A stretch of DNA of 14,253 nt, taken from the NCBI GenBank assembly GCA_013362195.1, contig JABFWM010000110.1, positions 1 through 14,253 of the forward strand. Reading direction: 5' to 3'. This document shows positions 8,206 to 14,253 of the stretch, piece after piece. Every line of letters starts with the position of its first letter. Within the stretch, counting starts at the first letter, position 1. The stretch comes from Acidobacteriota bacterium (lineage in GTDB: Bacteria; Acidobacteriota; Vicinamibacteria; Vicinamibacterales; 2-12-FULL-66-21). Below the pieces are notes generated by a model. The model did no database searches and was not told the DNA's origin. It saw nothing but the letters and a program-made list of their open reading frames with translations. The position numbers and the translations under genes are program-made.

Positions 8206-10554
8206 ATGCTGCTGGCCGGAATTCTTCTCGCCGCGATGCTGTACGTGCAGAACACCGCGGCCGCACCCGTCGGTGAATCAGCACCGCCACCGTCGGCGCT
8301 GACGCTCTGGTACCGCCAACCCGCGCGCGAGTGGGTCGAGGCGCTGCCGGTCGGCAACGGCCGGCTCGGTGCGATGGTGTTCGGCGGCGCGGCCGACGAG
8401 CGCATTCAGTTGAACGAGGACACCGTGTGGTCGGGCGGCGTGCGGCCAGCGATGCCCGCGAGCATCGCACGGGAGCTGCCGGCGATCCGACAGCTGCTGT
8501 TCGACGGCGACTTCGCGGCAGGCGAGGCCCGTGCGCGGCAGACCCTGCTCGCGATCCCGGACGCCGGCGGCAGCTATCAAACGCTTGGCGATCTGCTCCT
8601 GTCGATGGAGCACGCGCAGGAGCCGCGGGCCTACCGTCGAGCGCTCGATCTGGACTCGGGGATCGCCACCACGTCGTTCGAGATCGACGGGGTCGCGGTT
8701 CGCCGTGACGTGTTCGCCAGTGCGCCCGACAACGCGATCATCGTCCGCCTCAGCGCCGACCAGCCGCATCGCCTCACGCTGGGCATCGCGCTCGAGCGGG
8801 CGGAGGCGGCCGTCCGCCCGGCCGCACCATCGACGCTCGTCCTCACGAATCTCGCGCGCACCGACCCGGGCGTGAAGTTCGCCGCGGTCGTGCGCGCCGC
8901 TGCGGAAGGCGGCCGCGTCGAGATCGACGGGACGCGGATCAAGATCACCGGCGCGACTGCGGTAACCCTTGCGATCGCCGCCGCGACGAATTTCAACCGG
9001 CGCGATCCGTTCGCACCATTGACGCGCGACGTCGAAGCGGACGCGATAGCAGCCGCCGAGGCCGCGATCCGCGGGCCCTACGATCGAGTCAAACAGCGCG
9101 CCCTCGACGATCACCGTCGCCTGTTTCGCCGCGTCTCGCTGGAGCTGGGCGCGACGAGCGGGTCCGAGCGGCCCACCGACGAGCGCCTCGCCGCCGTGCA
9201 GCGGGGAGCACTCGATCCGGCGCTCGCGGCGCTGTATTTCCAGTACGGACGCTATCTGCTGATCGGATCCTCCCGACCGGGCGGCATGCCGGCGAACCTG
9301 CAGGGCCTCTGGAACAAGGAACTGCAGGCGCCCTGGAGCGCCGACTACCACATCAACATCAACATCCAGATGAATTACTGGCCCGCGGAGGTCACCAACC
9401 TCTCCGAGTGCGCGATGCCGTTGTTCGACTTCGTCGAGGCCCTCGCCGACGTGTCCGGCCGCAGGATCGCGACCGACTTCTATGGGGCTCGCGGGTTCAT
9501 GGCCCACTACACCACGAACGCGTGGTTGTTCTCCCCTGATACCGGTCAACCGAAATGGGCGATGTGGCAGATGGGCGGCGCATGGACGACCCGTCACTTC
9601 ATCGAGCATTACTGGTACACCGGCGACCGTGCGTTCCTGAAGGACCGCGCGCTGCCGATCCTGCGTGACGCCGCGCTCTTCCTGCTCGACTGGCTCGTGC
9701 CGGATCCGCGCAGCGGGAAGCTCGTGTCGGGGCCGAGCGCATCTCCCGAAAACACGTTCATCGCGGAAGACGGCGGCCAGTACAGCGTGGCGATGGGCAA
9801 CTCGATGGACCAGGAGATCGCCTGGGACACGTTCAGCAATTACCTGGCGGCCGCTCGCGAGCTGGACATCAGCGACGACACCACCGCGAGGGTGCGGGCC
9901 GCCCTCGATCGCGTGGCCTGGCCGGGCATTGGCCGCGACGGACGCGTCATGGAATGGGCGCGCGAGTTCAAGGAAGCGGAACCAGGACACCGGCACATGT
10001 CACAGCTGTTCGGCCTCCATCCCGGGCATCAATTTACGTCCGCTGCCACGCCGGCCTACATGGACGCGGCCCGCCGGACGATCGACGCGCGCCTCGCGCA
10101 CGGCGGCGGACATACCGGCTGGAGCCGTGCGTGGATCGTCAACTTCTTCGCCCGGCTGCGGGACGGCGAACGCGCGCACGAGAACATCCAGGCGCTGCTC
10201 GCGAAGTCGACGCTGCCGAACCTGTTCGACAATCACCCGCCGTTCCAGATTGACGGCAACTTCGGGGGGACGGCGGGCATCGCCGAGATGCTGCTGCAAA
10301 GCCACGACGGCGAGATCGCGCTGCTTCCCGCGTTGCCCAAGGCATGGCCGAACGGACGTTTCACCGGTCTGCGCGCGCGCGGCGGGTTCGACGTGGCGGT
10401 GGCGTGGACGAACGGCGTGCCTGATGTCGTGACGATCACGTCGTCTCGTGGCGGGACGACCCGGGTACGTTTCGGCGCGACGGTGCGGGACCTGACGACA
10501 GCGGCGGGGCAGACCTACACGCTTCGCGGCGCGGCGCTCGACGCGCCACGCTGA
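8206..10554 (+). CDS. GH95 family glycosidase, probable alpha-L-fucosidase
   Basis: A 782-residue glycoside hydrolase of family 95, which mostly cleaves alpha-1,2-linked L-fucose from glycans by inversion; some members act on alpha-L-galactose. The N-terminal beta-sandwich (about 30-265) begins with the family motif PVGNGRLGAMVFGG (48-61), followed by QLNEDTVWSGG. The (alpha/alpha)6 barrel (about 280-690) holds HININIQMNYWPAE with N384 and N386, SPENTF with E515 and IDGNFGGTAG with D683; these correspond in order and rough spacing to the Asn pair, acid Glu and base Asp described for bifidobacterial AfcA. A short C-terminal beta domain follows. Residues 1-20 (MLLAGILLAAMLYVQNTAAA) look like a signal peptide but lack any Lys or Arg in the n-region. 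The start lies 11 nt after the exonuclease stop with no clear Shine-Dalgarno, so translation may be coupled. Longer frames upstream overlap the exonuclease and lack family similarity. Confidence 0.93.
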   Translation: MLLAGILLAAMLYVQNTAAAPVGESAPPPSALTLWYRQPAREWVEALPVGNGRLGAMVFGGAADERIQLNEDTVWSGGVRPAMPASIARELPAIRQLLFDGDFAAGEARARQTLLAIPDAGGSYQTLGDLLLSMEHAQEPRAYRRALDLDSGIATTSFEIDGVAVRRDVFASAPDNAIIVRLSADQPHRLTLGIALERAEAAVRPAAPSTLVLTNLARTDPGVKFAAVVRAAAEGGRVEIDGTRIKITGATAVTLAIAAATNFNRRDPFAPLTRDVEADAIAAAEAAIRGPYDRVKQRALDDHRRLFRRVSLELGATSGSERPTDERLAAVQRGALDPALAALYFQYGRYLLIGSSRPGGMPANLQGLWNKELQAPWSADYHININIQMNYWPAEVTNLSECAMPLFDFVEALADVSGRRIATDFYGARGFMAHYTTNAWLFSPDTGQPKWAMWQMGGAWTTRHFIEHYWYTGDRAFLKDRALPILRDAALFLLDWLVPDPRSGKLVSGPSASPENTFIAEDGGQYSVAMGNSMDQEIAWDTFSNYLAAARELDISDDTTARVRAALDRVAWPGIGRDGRVMEWAREFKEAEPGHRHMSQLFGLHPGHQFTSAATPAYMDAARRTIDARLAHGGGHTGWSRAWIVNFFARLRDGERAHENIQALLAKSTLPNLFDNHPPFQIDGNFGGTAGIAEMLLQSHDGEIALLPALPKAWPNGRFTGLRARGGFDVAVAWTNGVPDVVTITSSRGGTTRVRFGATVRDLTTAAGQTYTLRGAALDAPR

Positions 10555-10564
10555 CGCAAGATGT

Positions 10565-10583
10565 AGTTTTGACGCCTAAAACT
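10565..10583. other. AT-rich inverted repeat after the GH95 gene
   Basis: AGTTTT (10565-10570) and AAAACT (10578-10583) are perfect 6-bp arms around GACGCCT. It lies 10 nt after the GH95 stop. It is too weak and lacks the GC-stem plus T-tract form of a terminator, so it may instead be a protein-binding site upstream of the response regulator. Confidence 0.3.
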
Positions 10584-10653
10584 TTACACCACAGCTCGTC
10601 TATAACCAGCCAAGTGCCGGAGAAGGGTCGATTCTGGTAAGATTTATAAACTT

Positions 10654-10669
10654 CGCGCCGTCCGGCGCG
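10654..10669 (+). other. GC palindrome in the response-regulator leader
   Basis: CGCGCCG (10654-10660) and CGGCGCG (10663-10669) are separated by TC. It ends 21 nt before the ATG at 10691. It could be a leader hairpin or an operator; the AT-rich stretch TAAGATTTATAAA (10638-10650) just upstream may hold a -10 box, but no matching -35 was found. Confidence 0.35.
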
Positions 10670-10690
10670 TGAGATGCATGTAGAGCTGGG

Positions 10691-11089
10691 ATGCCTACAC
10701 GGCCGCTCGTCCTCGTCGTCGACGACGCCCGCGACAACCGGGAGGGGTACGCGGAGTACCTGCTGTACTGCGGGTTCCGCATCGTGCAGGCCGCCGACGG
10801 GGAGGAAGCGATCGCGCAGGCGAAGCGCCATCAACCCGACGTGATCGTGCTGGACATGCGGTTGCCGACGATCTCCGGGATGGACGTGGCCCGAACGCTC
10901 CGGGCCGACGGCTTCGATCGAACCGTGATCATCGCGGTGTCGGCGTGCGTGACCCGGCCCGATATCGACGCGGCCCTCGAGAGCGGATGCGACGCGTTCC
11001 TCGCCAAGCCTTGCCTGCCTGACGCCCTCGTCGCCGAGATGAACCGCCTTCTGGCCGCCGCGCTCGAGAAGTATTCGCGAGCGGGATAA
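10691..11089 (+). CDS. Single-domain CheY-like response regulator
   Basis: A 132-residue receiver domain with no output domain, so it would act by protein contact or as a phosphate relay after phosphorylation by a histidine kinase. Receiver hallmarks are complete: acidic pair D11-D12 (LVVDDARDN), phospho-acceptor D55 (VIVLDMRLP), switch residue S84 (VSA) and K106 followed by Pro (AKPC). It starts at ATG 10691 with only a weak purine-rich stretch (GAGCTGGG) before it. Four cysteines (C27, C86, C100, C108) are notable for so short a receiver; C86 and C108 sit next to the switch Ser and the conserved Lys-Pro. No kinase gene is in the window, so its partner is unknown. It converges on the protease gene at 11174. 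Confidence 0.92.
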   Translation: MPTRPLVLVVDDARDNREGYAEYLLYCGFRIVQAADGEEAIAQAKRHQPDVIVLDMRLPTISGMDVARTLRADGFDRTVIIAVSACVTRPDIDAALESGCDAFLAKPCLPDALVAEMNRLLAAALEKYSRAG

Positions 11090-11097
11090 CATCCCGC
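11081..11097 (+). terminator. Hairpin overlapping the response-regulator stop codon
   Basis: GCGGGAT (11081-11087) and ATCCCGC (11091-11097) form a 7-bp stem with an AAC loop that includes the TAA stop. There is no T-tract, so it may be a weak or factor-assisted terminator. Confidence 0.4.
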
Positions 11098-11128
11098 CCG
11101 CTGAGCGTTCGCGGAAAATCCACCAGGG

Positions 11129-11156
11129 CGAGGACTGCTCCACGAGCTGGTCCTCG
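11129..11156. terminator. Hairpin between converging genes, possible bidirectional terminator
   Basis: CGAGGAC (11129-11135) pairs with GTCCTCG (11150-11156), and inside it GCTC (11137-11140) pairs with GAGC (11144-11147). This gives a two-part stem in the 84-bp gap between the response regulator and the protease stop. A T4 run follows on the minus strand but at a distance, so termination is likely but not proven. Confidence 0.4.
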
Positions 11157-11173
11157 TGCAGCGTGAACAGACC

Positions 11174-13456
11174 CTAGTTCGCGACCGTGATCGTCACGGC
11201 TGCGGCGGTCGTCGTCCGTCCGGCCGCGTCACGCGCGGTGGCGGTCAGCACATGGATGCCGTTGAGAGCCGTCGTCGTGTTCCACGCCACGCCGTATGCA
11301 GGCGTCGTAACCTCGAGGCCCAGCGGCAAACCGTCGAGGAAGAACTGCACGCCGACGACCCCGACGTCGTCCGACGCGGTTGCCGCGACAGTCAGAGTGC
11401 CGGAAGCCGTGCCGGCCGCGGTGGTCAGCGCGATCGTGGGCGGGGCCAGGTCATTGAGCACCGTGACCTGGACTGGTGTGGCAGTCGAGGTGTGGCCCGC
11501 GGCATCGCGAGCCACAGCCGTCAAGACGTGCACACCGTTGGGGGCCGTGACGGTATTCCACGCCAGTTGGTAGGGCGCTGCCGTTGCCTCCTGGCCGAGC
11601 GGCGCGCCATCGAGTTGGAACTGGACGCCAACCACCCCGACGTCGTCCGATGCGGCGGCGGAGATCGTCGCGGCCGCGCTGACCAGTCCAGCACCCGGAC
11701 TCGCGATCGCAACCGTGGGCGGCAGGAGATCATTCGAGATCGTGACCGTCAGCGTGGCCGTGGACTTGTTGCCCGCCGCGTCGCGGGCGACGGCGGTCAG
11801 CACGTGCGCACCGTTCGGAACGCCGACCGTGTTCCAGGCAATCTGGTACGGCGGGGATGTGACCTCGCCGGCGATTAGCTGATCGTCGACCAGGAACGAT
11901 ACGCCGGCGACGCCAATGTTGTCGGTCGCGACCGCGCCAACCGGGACGATGTGGGTGACGACGCCGGTCGCCGGGCTCGAGAAGCTCACCGACGGGGGCG
12001 TGGAGTCGGTCACTCGGCGGAGCGCCTCGCGAAGGTTCAACCGTCCCTTCCCGAGCCCGCTCCGGACCATCGGATCGCCCATGCCCAGCGCCGCCGCCGC
12101 GGAATTGTGGTCGATCGAGGGATCGATCTGCAGCATCAGCGCGGCCGCCCCGGCGACCATGGGGGCGCTGAACGACGTGCCCCACGCGCCGGCGTAGGTT
12201 CCGCCCGGATACGTGGTAATGACTCCCTCTCCCGGCGCCGCGAGGCTGACCAGCGAATCACCGTAGTTGCTGAACACGCTGCGTACGGGCACCAGGGCGG
12301 ACGAGACGGACCCGATGCCGATGACGTTGCGGTGCGCACCGGGGAACACCAGGATTTCCTGGCCCAGATTGCCGGCCGACGCGACGCAGATGACCCCGCG
12401 GTCGGTCGCGGCGTTGATCGCGTGGGTGATCTCGGTCGACCAGGTCGCCGTGCTGAAGCTCATATTGATCACGCGCGCGCCGTGATCGACCGCGTAGTAG
12501 ATGGCGCGGACGATGTCGAAGACGCGTGAGGTGCCGGAGGCGGTGAACGCCTTGAGCGGCATGATGCGCGCCGACGGCGCCACCAGATGGATCACACCGG
12601 CGACCATCGTGCCGTGGCCGAACGCGGCCGGAAGGGGAATGGTCGAGAGCGACTGCGCGCGGGGCGGATCGAGGAGCGCGAGCGTCGACGGGTTCAGCTT
12701 CACGGGCGCTACGGCGGTGTCGAGAATCCACACTGGCGATTGATCGAGCACGGCGGTGATTGACGAATCCACACCTGTCCACTCGGATCCTGGTCCGGCC
12801 AGGTCGGCGACGAAGTCGTAGCCGTCGACGAGCACGCCCTGCAGGATGGGATGGTGCTGATCGACGCCCGTATCGATTACCGCAACAGTAACCCCCGCGC
12901 CGGTCGCGACCGCACGGCTGTCGGCGAGGTGAATGGCGGCGGCGGACGGCTGATCGAGATAACTGTTCCAGACCTGGGCCCCGCCGAAGCTGGCGAGGCT
13001 TCGCGTGGTCAGCGCATCGAGAATCCAGACCGGCGACTGATCCAGGTGCACGTCCGCAGGGACTTCGGGCGCCGTGGCGAGCGCGTTCAACTCGACGCGG
13101 CCGACAGCGGGATCGCTCTGGATCTCCGTGACCTTTTGCATGGCCGCGACGTCGTCGACGGTCCCGGTGCCGCTGGTCGTGACGCCCGCGGCCCGGACCA
13201 GAAACACGTCGTACGGAGGCACGTCAAGCGTCCGAATGACCGTGAGATTGTGTCGGAGAGCAATCGCCTGAATCGTGTCAGGCGCGGCGTGGATGAGGAA
13301 CTCGGCGTCCGGTAGCGGCGCGGGATTGAGCGTGATGATCTGCGCGAACCCGCGCTGTTGCGCGGACCACATGCACGCGAACACGGCCAACGCGGGCACG
13401 AGCTTCGCGCAGCGACGTCGCCATGTTGCCGACACAGATGAGTTATCCCTGGGCAC
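11174..13456 (-). CDS. Secreted subtilisin-family (S8) protease with three Ig-like repeats
   Basis: A 760-residue exported serine endopeptidase. The start is the GTG at 13456, placed 6 nt after GGAGG (13463-13469); it gives a clean signal peptide with TWRRR, a hydrophobic core and end near GFAQ (about residue 39). An earlier in-frame GTG at 13498 lacks such a site. A prodomain-like segment (about 40-135) precedes the S8 domain (about 180-485), whose triad is D195 (AVIDTGVD), H281 (GHGTMVAGVIH) and S428 (GTSFSAPMVAG), with oxyanion N363 (ASAGNLGQ). Asp and His are 86 residues apart, against about 32 in subtilisin, owing to an insertion. LDQSPVWILD occurs at 138-147 and again in that insertion at 237-246. 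Three Ig-like repeats of about 90 residues follow (487-576, 578-668, 671-760), each with the pattern ASDDVGVVGV, F-LDG, AWNT, NG-HVLTA-ARDAAG; they probably bind surface or polymer. It lies downstream of the anti-sigma-like gene on the same strand. Confidence 0.94.
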   Translation of the reverse strand: MPRDNSSVSATWRRRCAKLVPALAVFACMWSAQQRGFAQIITLNPAPLPDAEFLIHAAPDTIQAIALRHNLTVIRTLDVPPYDVFLVRAAGVTTSGTGTVDDVAAMQKVTEIQSDPAVGRVELNALATAPEVPADVHLDQSPVWILDALTTRSLASFGGAQVWNSYLDQPSAAAIHLADSRAVATGAGVTVAVIDTGVDQHHPILQGVLVDGYDFVADLAGPGSEWTGVDSSITAVLDQSPVWILDTAVAPVKLNPSTLALLDPPRAQSLSTIPLPAAFGHGTMVAGVIHLVAPSARIMPLKAFTASGTSRVFDIVRAIYYAVDHGARVINMSFSTATWSTEITHAINAATDRGVICVASAGNLGQEILVFPGAHRNVIGIGSVSSALVPVRSVFSNYGDSLVSLAAPGEGVITTYPGGTYAGAWGTSFSAPMVAGAAALMLQIDPSIDHNSAAAALGMGDPMVRSGLGKGRLNLREALRRVTDSTPPSVSFSSPATGVVTHIVPVGAVATDNIGVAGVSFLVDDQLIAGEVTSPPYQIAWNTVGVPNGAHVLTAVARDAAGNKSTATLTVTISNDLLPPTVAIASPGAGLVSAAATISAAASDDVGVVGVQFQLDGAPLGQEATAAPYQLAWNTVTAPNGVHVLTAVARDAAGHTSTATPVQVTVLNDLAPPTIALTTAAGTASGTLTVAATASDDVGVVGVQFFLDGLPLGLEVTTPAYGVAWNTTTALNGIHVLTATARDAAGRTTTAAAVTITVAN
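12719..12748 (-). repeat. Second copy of the LDQSPVWILD-coding repeat
   Basis: Codes for protease residues 237-246, within the insertion between catalytic Asp195 and His281. The peptide is identical to the copy at 13016-13045. Confidence 0.85.
13016..13045 (-). repeat. First copy of the LDQSPVWILD-coding repeat
   Basis: Codes for protease residues 138-147, between prodomain and S8 core. It matches the copy at 12719-12748 at 25 of 30 bases; all five differences are synonymous. Confidence 0.85.
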
Positions 13457-13462
13457 TACCGT

Positions 13463-13469
13463 CCTCCCC
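13463..13469 (-). promoter_or_regulatory. Shine-Dalgarno that fixes the GTG start of the protease
   Basis: On the minus strand GGGGAGG is followed by ACGGTA and then GTG at 13456. It favours this start over the GTG at 13498. Confidence 0.65.
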
Positions 13470-13490
13470 TGGGCGCCGTCAAAGAACAGA

Positions 13491-13518
13491 CACGACACAC
13501 GTCGTGGGACGCTGTTCC
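13491..13518 (-). promoter_or_regulatory. ECF-sigma-like promoter candidate before the protease
   Basis: Read on the minus strand: GGAAC (13518-13514) continuing as GGAACA, then 16 nt, then GTCGTG (13496-13491). This matches the GGAAC / GTC pattern and spacing known for many ECF sigma factors. Transcription would start near 13486, giving a leader of about 30 nt. The -10 part overlaps an inverted repeat, CACGAC-ACAC-GTCGTG (13491-13506), which could be an operator or a short leader hairpin. Support is a motif match plus the anti-sigma-like gene next to it; the exact sigma is not known. Confidence 0.35.
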
Positions 13519-13644
13519 GCTGGTCTACCGCTGGATAAGTGGATGATGCGCAGGAGGCGACCGGAATGGCCTAGTTGCGCACTGGGGAGCTTATCTTATC
13601 CGCGCGGCGTTTTATAGAGAAAAAATGATGAGCGGCCGCAGCGG

Positions 13645-14253
13645 TCAGGCCGACTCATCCATGAGCTCACTCAATGGCAGCTCCAATACGCGCCCGGTCG
13701 TCCCGAGACAGACGTCCAGCCGCAGCGCCGGGGCCGGACGGTACTCGAGGTAGAACTCGCCGAATTGGTCACACGGCGCGCTGGCGATGGTCTTCTGCCG
13801 TGTTTTCAGGAGGACATTGACGTCGGCGGCGCTCGCCTGCGGGTGGTCGCGGTCGGCGAGCTGCCCGACCAGCGTCGTCGTACCCCGTCGGGGCTGGTGC
13901 TCGACCCGGACGTCCACACAGTAGCTGCCGGCCTCGTATACAGCCTGCCTCGTCTGCCGATCCTGCGTCCGGACGCCGGCCGGAAGCGGGGCCAGCAACG
14001 AATCGAACACCAGGCGCGCCAGCAGACGCTCCGTCCGTGGCGGCGGGGTGTAAATCGCCTTGGCAATGCGAACCGTGTCATGCGGCGGCGCAAGCGCCGG
14101 CTCAGCGTGAGCAATGGCCGCGACGTCGGACATGATTATCGCCGTCCGGCGGCAGCGACTGCAGCCCTGCAGGTGCGATTCCATGGTCGCCCGGTCGACC
14201 GTATTCAAGCCTCGCGCAAAATCCACCCACTGCCAGGTCTCAAAGTGCGTCAT
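13645..14253 (-). CDS. Zinc-finger anti-sigma-like protein with C-terminal beta-rich domain
   Basis: A 202-residue protein whose ATG is the last codon of the window (14253), so a longer N-terminus cannot be excluded. The N-terminal part has the zf-HC2 anti-sigma pattern: H3, then H27-x3-C31-x2-C34 (HLQGCSRC), which would bind zinc and hold a sigma factor. Unlike membrane anti-sigmas there is no transmembrane helix. Residues about 103-195 look like a small beta-sandwich resembling a carboxypeptidase-regulatory-like fold (TLVGQLADRDHPQ, DVNVLLKT, CDQFGEFYLEY, LRLDVCLG); this fold call is inference. Three further cysteines (C112, C161, C182) lie in this domain and could be redox-active. It is followed by 188 nt and the S8 protease on the same strand. 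The cognate sigma gene is expected upstream, beyond the edge. It could also be a zinc-finger adaptor with no sigma partner. Confidence 0.75.
   Translation of the reverse strand: MTHFETWQWVDFARGLNTVDRATMESHLQGCSRCRRTAIIMSDVAAIAHAEPALAPPHDTVRIAKAIYTPPPRTERLLARLVFDSLLAPLPAGVRTQDRQTRQAVYEAGSYCVDVRVEHQPRRGTTTLVGQLADRDHPQASAADVNVLLKTRQKTIASAPCDQFGEFYLEYRPAPALRLDVCLGTTGRVLELPLSELMDESA

Noticed and set aside
10569..10606. TTGACG and TATAAC as a promoter of the response regulator
   Set aside because: The boxes are 26 nt apart, far outside usable spacing; TTTACA (10583) is too close, at 12 nt.
11156..11878. Plus-strand open frame of 240 codons, and others antisense to the protease
   Set aside because: Composition mirrors the repeated Ig-coding DNA on the other strand; there is no ribosome site and no recognisable motif.
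13619..13647. GC palindrome GCGGCCGC plus a T6 run as terminator of the anti-sigma-like gene
   Set aside because: The palindrome has no loop and the remaining stem is short and interrupted, so a stable hairpin is doubtful. Read-through into the protease remains possible.

Overview
The window is GC-rich bacterial DNA with long, tightly packed genes and no RNA genes, insertion sequences or CRISPR array that I can see. Two very long Oar-type TonB-dependent receptors (carboxypeptidase-regulatory-like N-terminal domain, then plug, then barrel), a GH95 fucosidase and a soluble zinc-finger anti-sigma-like protein together suggest a soil-type member of the Acidobacteriota, perhaps class Vicinamibacteria. 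This is an inference from gene content; there is no rRNA or marker gene to prove it.

Left part (1-7234): two paralogous outer-membrane receptors are transcribed divergently from a gap of about 450 bp. The left receptor (51-3395, minus) has a good sigma70-type promoter at 3475-3503 and a strong Shine-Dalgarno that fixes a GTG start. A perfect 8-bp inverted repeat, GCAAATTT-N5-AAATTTGC, lies just upstream of that promoter and is the best operator candidate in the window. The right receptor (3845-7147, plus) is followed by a short heptamer repeat tract and a textbook rho-independent terminator.

Middle part (7235-11100, all plus): after a REP-like palindrome comes a probable two-gene unit, a stand-alone 5'-3' exonuclease (7346-8194) followed 11 nt later by a secreted GH95 alpha-L-fucosidase-type glycosidase (8206-10554). 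After a 136-bp gap with two short inverted repeats there is a single-domain CheY-like response regulator (10691-11089). Two hairpins separate it from the converging gene on its right.

Right part (11101-14253, all minus): a zinc-finger anti-sigma-like protein (13645-14253, reaching the window edge) is followed 188 nt downstream by a secreted subtilisin-family protease with three bacterial Ig-like repeats (11174-13456). The protease carries the decapeptide LDQSPVWILD twice, once before the catalytic Asp and once in an insertion between Asp and His. The two copies are identical in protein but differ at five synonymous sites. A GGAACA-N16-GTC motif, resembling an ECF sigma promoter, sits at the right distance before the protease start. 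Anti-sigma gene, ECF-like promoter and unusual secreted protease may form one regulated module, with the sigma factor expected just beyond the right edge. This is the part of the window most worth pursuing.

Role of the whole: outer-membrane uptake or sensing (the receptors), extracellular or periplasmic glycan trimming (GH95) and exported proteolysis fit a polymer-degrading heterotroph. No direct functional link between the left, middle and right blocks can be shown from the sequence.
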